Assembly (NCBI GenBank): GCA_003233295.1
Contig: QILJ01000063.1
Coordinates: forward strand, 1-6,662
Length of the DNA stretch: 6,662 nt
Direction of reading: 5' to 3'
Source of the DNA: Ignavibacteria bacterium
GTDB taxonomy: Bacteria > Bacteroidota > Ignavibacteria > Ignavibacteriales > Melioribacteraceae
Position 1 is the first letter of the stretch, and the number at the start of each line of letters is the position of its first letter. The position numbers and the translations under genes were made by a program. The notes under the pieces were generated by a model. The model worked only from the letters and a program-made list of their open reading frames with translations, was not told the origin of the DNA and did not search any database. Shown one piece after another: positions 5,362 through 6,662 of this stretch.

Positions 5362-6662
5362 TTACCTCACTTCATTATCTAATAATTTTTCAATAGAATT
5401 TGTATCATAGTCATTTTTCAAAAAGTGTTTATTTTTCAAAACTTTCTGATGGAACGGAATTGTTGTTTTAATGCCTTCAATCGTAAATTCTTCAAAAGCA
5501 CGTTTTGCCCTCGCAATTGCATGATTCCTATCAACTCCCCAAACAATAAGTTTTGCAATAAGTGAATCGTAGTAAGGAGGGATCACATAATCGGTGTAAA
5601 TATGAGAATCGACCCTCACACCAAATCCGCCAGGAAAATGAAGATAAGTGATCTTACCGGGTGAAGGACGAAAATCATTTTCCGGATCTTCTGCATTTAT
5701 TCTGAATTCAAAACTGTGTCCGCTTAATTTTGACGGACGGTCTTTCACTTCTTCACCGGCAGCAACAAATATCTGCTGCTTAATTAGATCGATATTGTTA
5801 ACCATTTCCGTCACGGGATGTTCAACTTGAATTCGTGTATTCATCTCAATAAAATAAAAGTTCTGATCTTTATCTACAAGGAATTCAATGGTTCCAGCGC
5901 CCTCATAGTTAACAGATTTAGCACCCAGAATTGCAGCCTCTGACATTTTCTGACGAACTTCTTCGGTAATAACCGGAGATGGTGATTCTTCGATCAATTT
6001 TTGATGTCTCCTTTGAATTGAACAATCTCTTTCACCGTAAGAATAAACATTTCCGAATTGATCCCCCATAATTTGAATCTCAACATGACGGGGACTTTCA
6101 ATGAATTTTTCAATATAAAGGTCCGGATTGCCAAAGCCTACATTAGCTTCATTGCTGGCAGTCTGGAATGCATTTTCAACTTCATCTTCGTTCCAAACGA
6201 TTCTCATTCCTTTACCGCCGCCGCCTGCTGAAGCTTTCAATATAGCCGGATAACCAATTTCTGCCGCAACTTTTTTAGCTTCATCAATTGTATTTATAAT
6301 GCCTTCACTACCAGGTACAACCGGCACACCGACTTTTTTCATTGTCTCTTTTGCGAAAGCTTTATCACCCATTTTTTGGATCATATCCGCCGAAGGTCCG
6401 ATGAACTTAATATCCATCTCTTCACATATCTGTGAAAACTCGGCATTCTCCGCCAAGAAACCGTAACCGGGATGAATTGCATCAGCTCCGGTAACTTCTG
6501 CAGCCGCTATTATGCTGTTAATTTTAAGATAACTTTCCGTACTGCTGGGTGGTCCAATACAAACTGCTTCATCGGCAAAGACCACATGCGCCGCTTCTCT
6601 ATCAGCTTCAGAATACACTGCAACGGTAGGAATATCAAGCTCTTTACAAGTTCTGATAATTC
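5362..6662 (-). CDS. accC: Biotin carboxylase subunit of acetyl-CoA carboxylase (N-terminus beyond window)
   Basis: ATP-dependent carboxylation of the biotin on the carrier protein BCCP, the first half-reaction of acetyl-CoA carboxylase in fatty acid synthesis, in the cytoplasm. 432 residues are visible, opening [20 protein letters not shown]. By comparison with E. coli AccC about 16 residues (the ANRGEIA segment) are missing at the right edge. Internal GTG at 6618 is not the start, because the family sequence continues in frame upstream of it. Counting from the first visible residue: [10 protein letters not shown] at 63-72, ATP-grasp glycine loop GGGGKGM at 146-152, the [12 protein letters not shown] segment at 210-221, and [11 protein letters not shown] at 272-282 with metal and substrate residues Glu272, Asn274, Arg276 and Glu280. 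The biotin carboxylase C-terminal domain follows with INAEDP. The total of about 448 fits a stand-alone subunit with no fused BCCP domain. A pyruvate or propionyl-CoA carboxylase subunit is possible, as these look alike. Coupled to gcvH. Confidence 0.95.
   Translation of the reverse strand, partial: IIRTCKELDIPTVAVYSEADREAAHVVFADEAVCIGPPSSTESYLKINSIIAAAEVTGADAIHPGYGFLAENAEFSQICEEMDIKFIGPSADMIQKMGDKAFAKETMKKVGVPVVPGSEGIINTIDEAKKVAAEIGYPAILKASAGGGGKGMRIVWNEDEVENAFQTASNEANVGFGNPDLYIEKFIESPRHVEIQIMGDQFGNVYSYGERDCSIQRRHQKLIEESPSPVITEEVRQKMSEAAILGAKSVNYEGAGTIEFLVDKDQNFYFIEMNTRIQVEHPVTEMVNNIDLIKQQIFVAAGEEVKDRPSKLSGHSFEFRINAEDPENDFRPSPGKITYLHFPGGFGVRVDSHIYTDYVIPPYYDSLIAKLIVWGVDRNHAIARAKRAFEEFTIEGIKTTIPFHQKVLKNKHFLKNDYDTNSIEKLLDNEVR

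Noticed and set aside
5648..5830. Plus-strand open frame of 60 codons inside accC
   Set aside because: Antisense to a highly conserved part of biotin carboxylase; no start signal or recognisable product.
6616..6618. GTG as the accC start codon
   Set aside because: The frame continues upstream with [14 protein letters not shown], which matches the conserved AccC N-terminus, so the true start lies outside the window.

Overview
The window is visibly AT-rich and every supported gene lies on the minus strand, so transcription runs from the right edge to the left. The gene content is bacterial housekeeping plus cell envelope. Strong GGAGG ribosome sites, a GcvH/AccC pair, a large TPR protein and a LysM/lipoprotein pair in AT-rich DNA suggest a Gram-negative of the Bacteroidota/Chlorobiota/Ignavibacteriota group. 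Ignavibacteria is my best guess, but this is an impression from protein style and not a proven assignment.

Layout in the direction of transcription: (1) 6662-4979 holds a biotin carboxylase subunit (accC, start codon just outside the window) followed after 2 nt by gcvH, closed by a convincing intrinsic terminator that overlaps the gcvH stop codon. (2) 4929-1815 holds guaA, a TPR-repeat protein whose start overlaps the guaA end by 10 nt, and radC 17 nt further on; this looks like one transcription unit. (3) 1720-740 holds a small coiled-coil lipoprotein and, 12 nt later, a secreted coiled-coil LysM protein, followed by a weak terminator. (4) 622-1 holds the N-terminal two thirds of a PhoH-family ATPase running off the left edge.

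The genes cover fatty acid precursor synthesis (AccC), one-carbon/glycine metabolism (GcvH), purine synthesis (GuaA), a JAMM-motif protein of uncertain role (RadC), envelope-to-peptidoglycan attachment (lipoprotein plus LysM protein) and an RNA/ribosome-linked ATPase (PhoH). No mobile element, CRISPR array, tRNA, rRNA or defence system is visible, and no stretch over 300 bases lacks a gene.

The most unusual signal concerns translation starts. In phoH and in radC a strong GGAGG site is followed at the normal distance not by ATG/GTG/TTG but by ACG and ATC respectively, and starting there would give the N-terminus expected for each family. Conventional alternatives exist for both and are recorded. 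The second point of interest is the lipoprotein/LysM pair, each mature partner carrying one unpaired cysteine in or next to a coiled coil.
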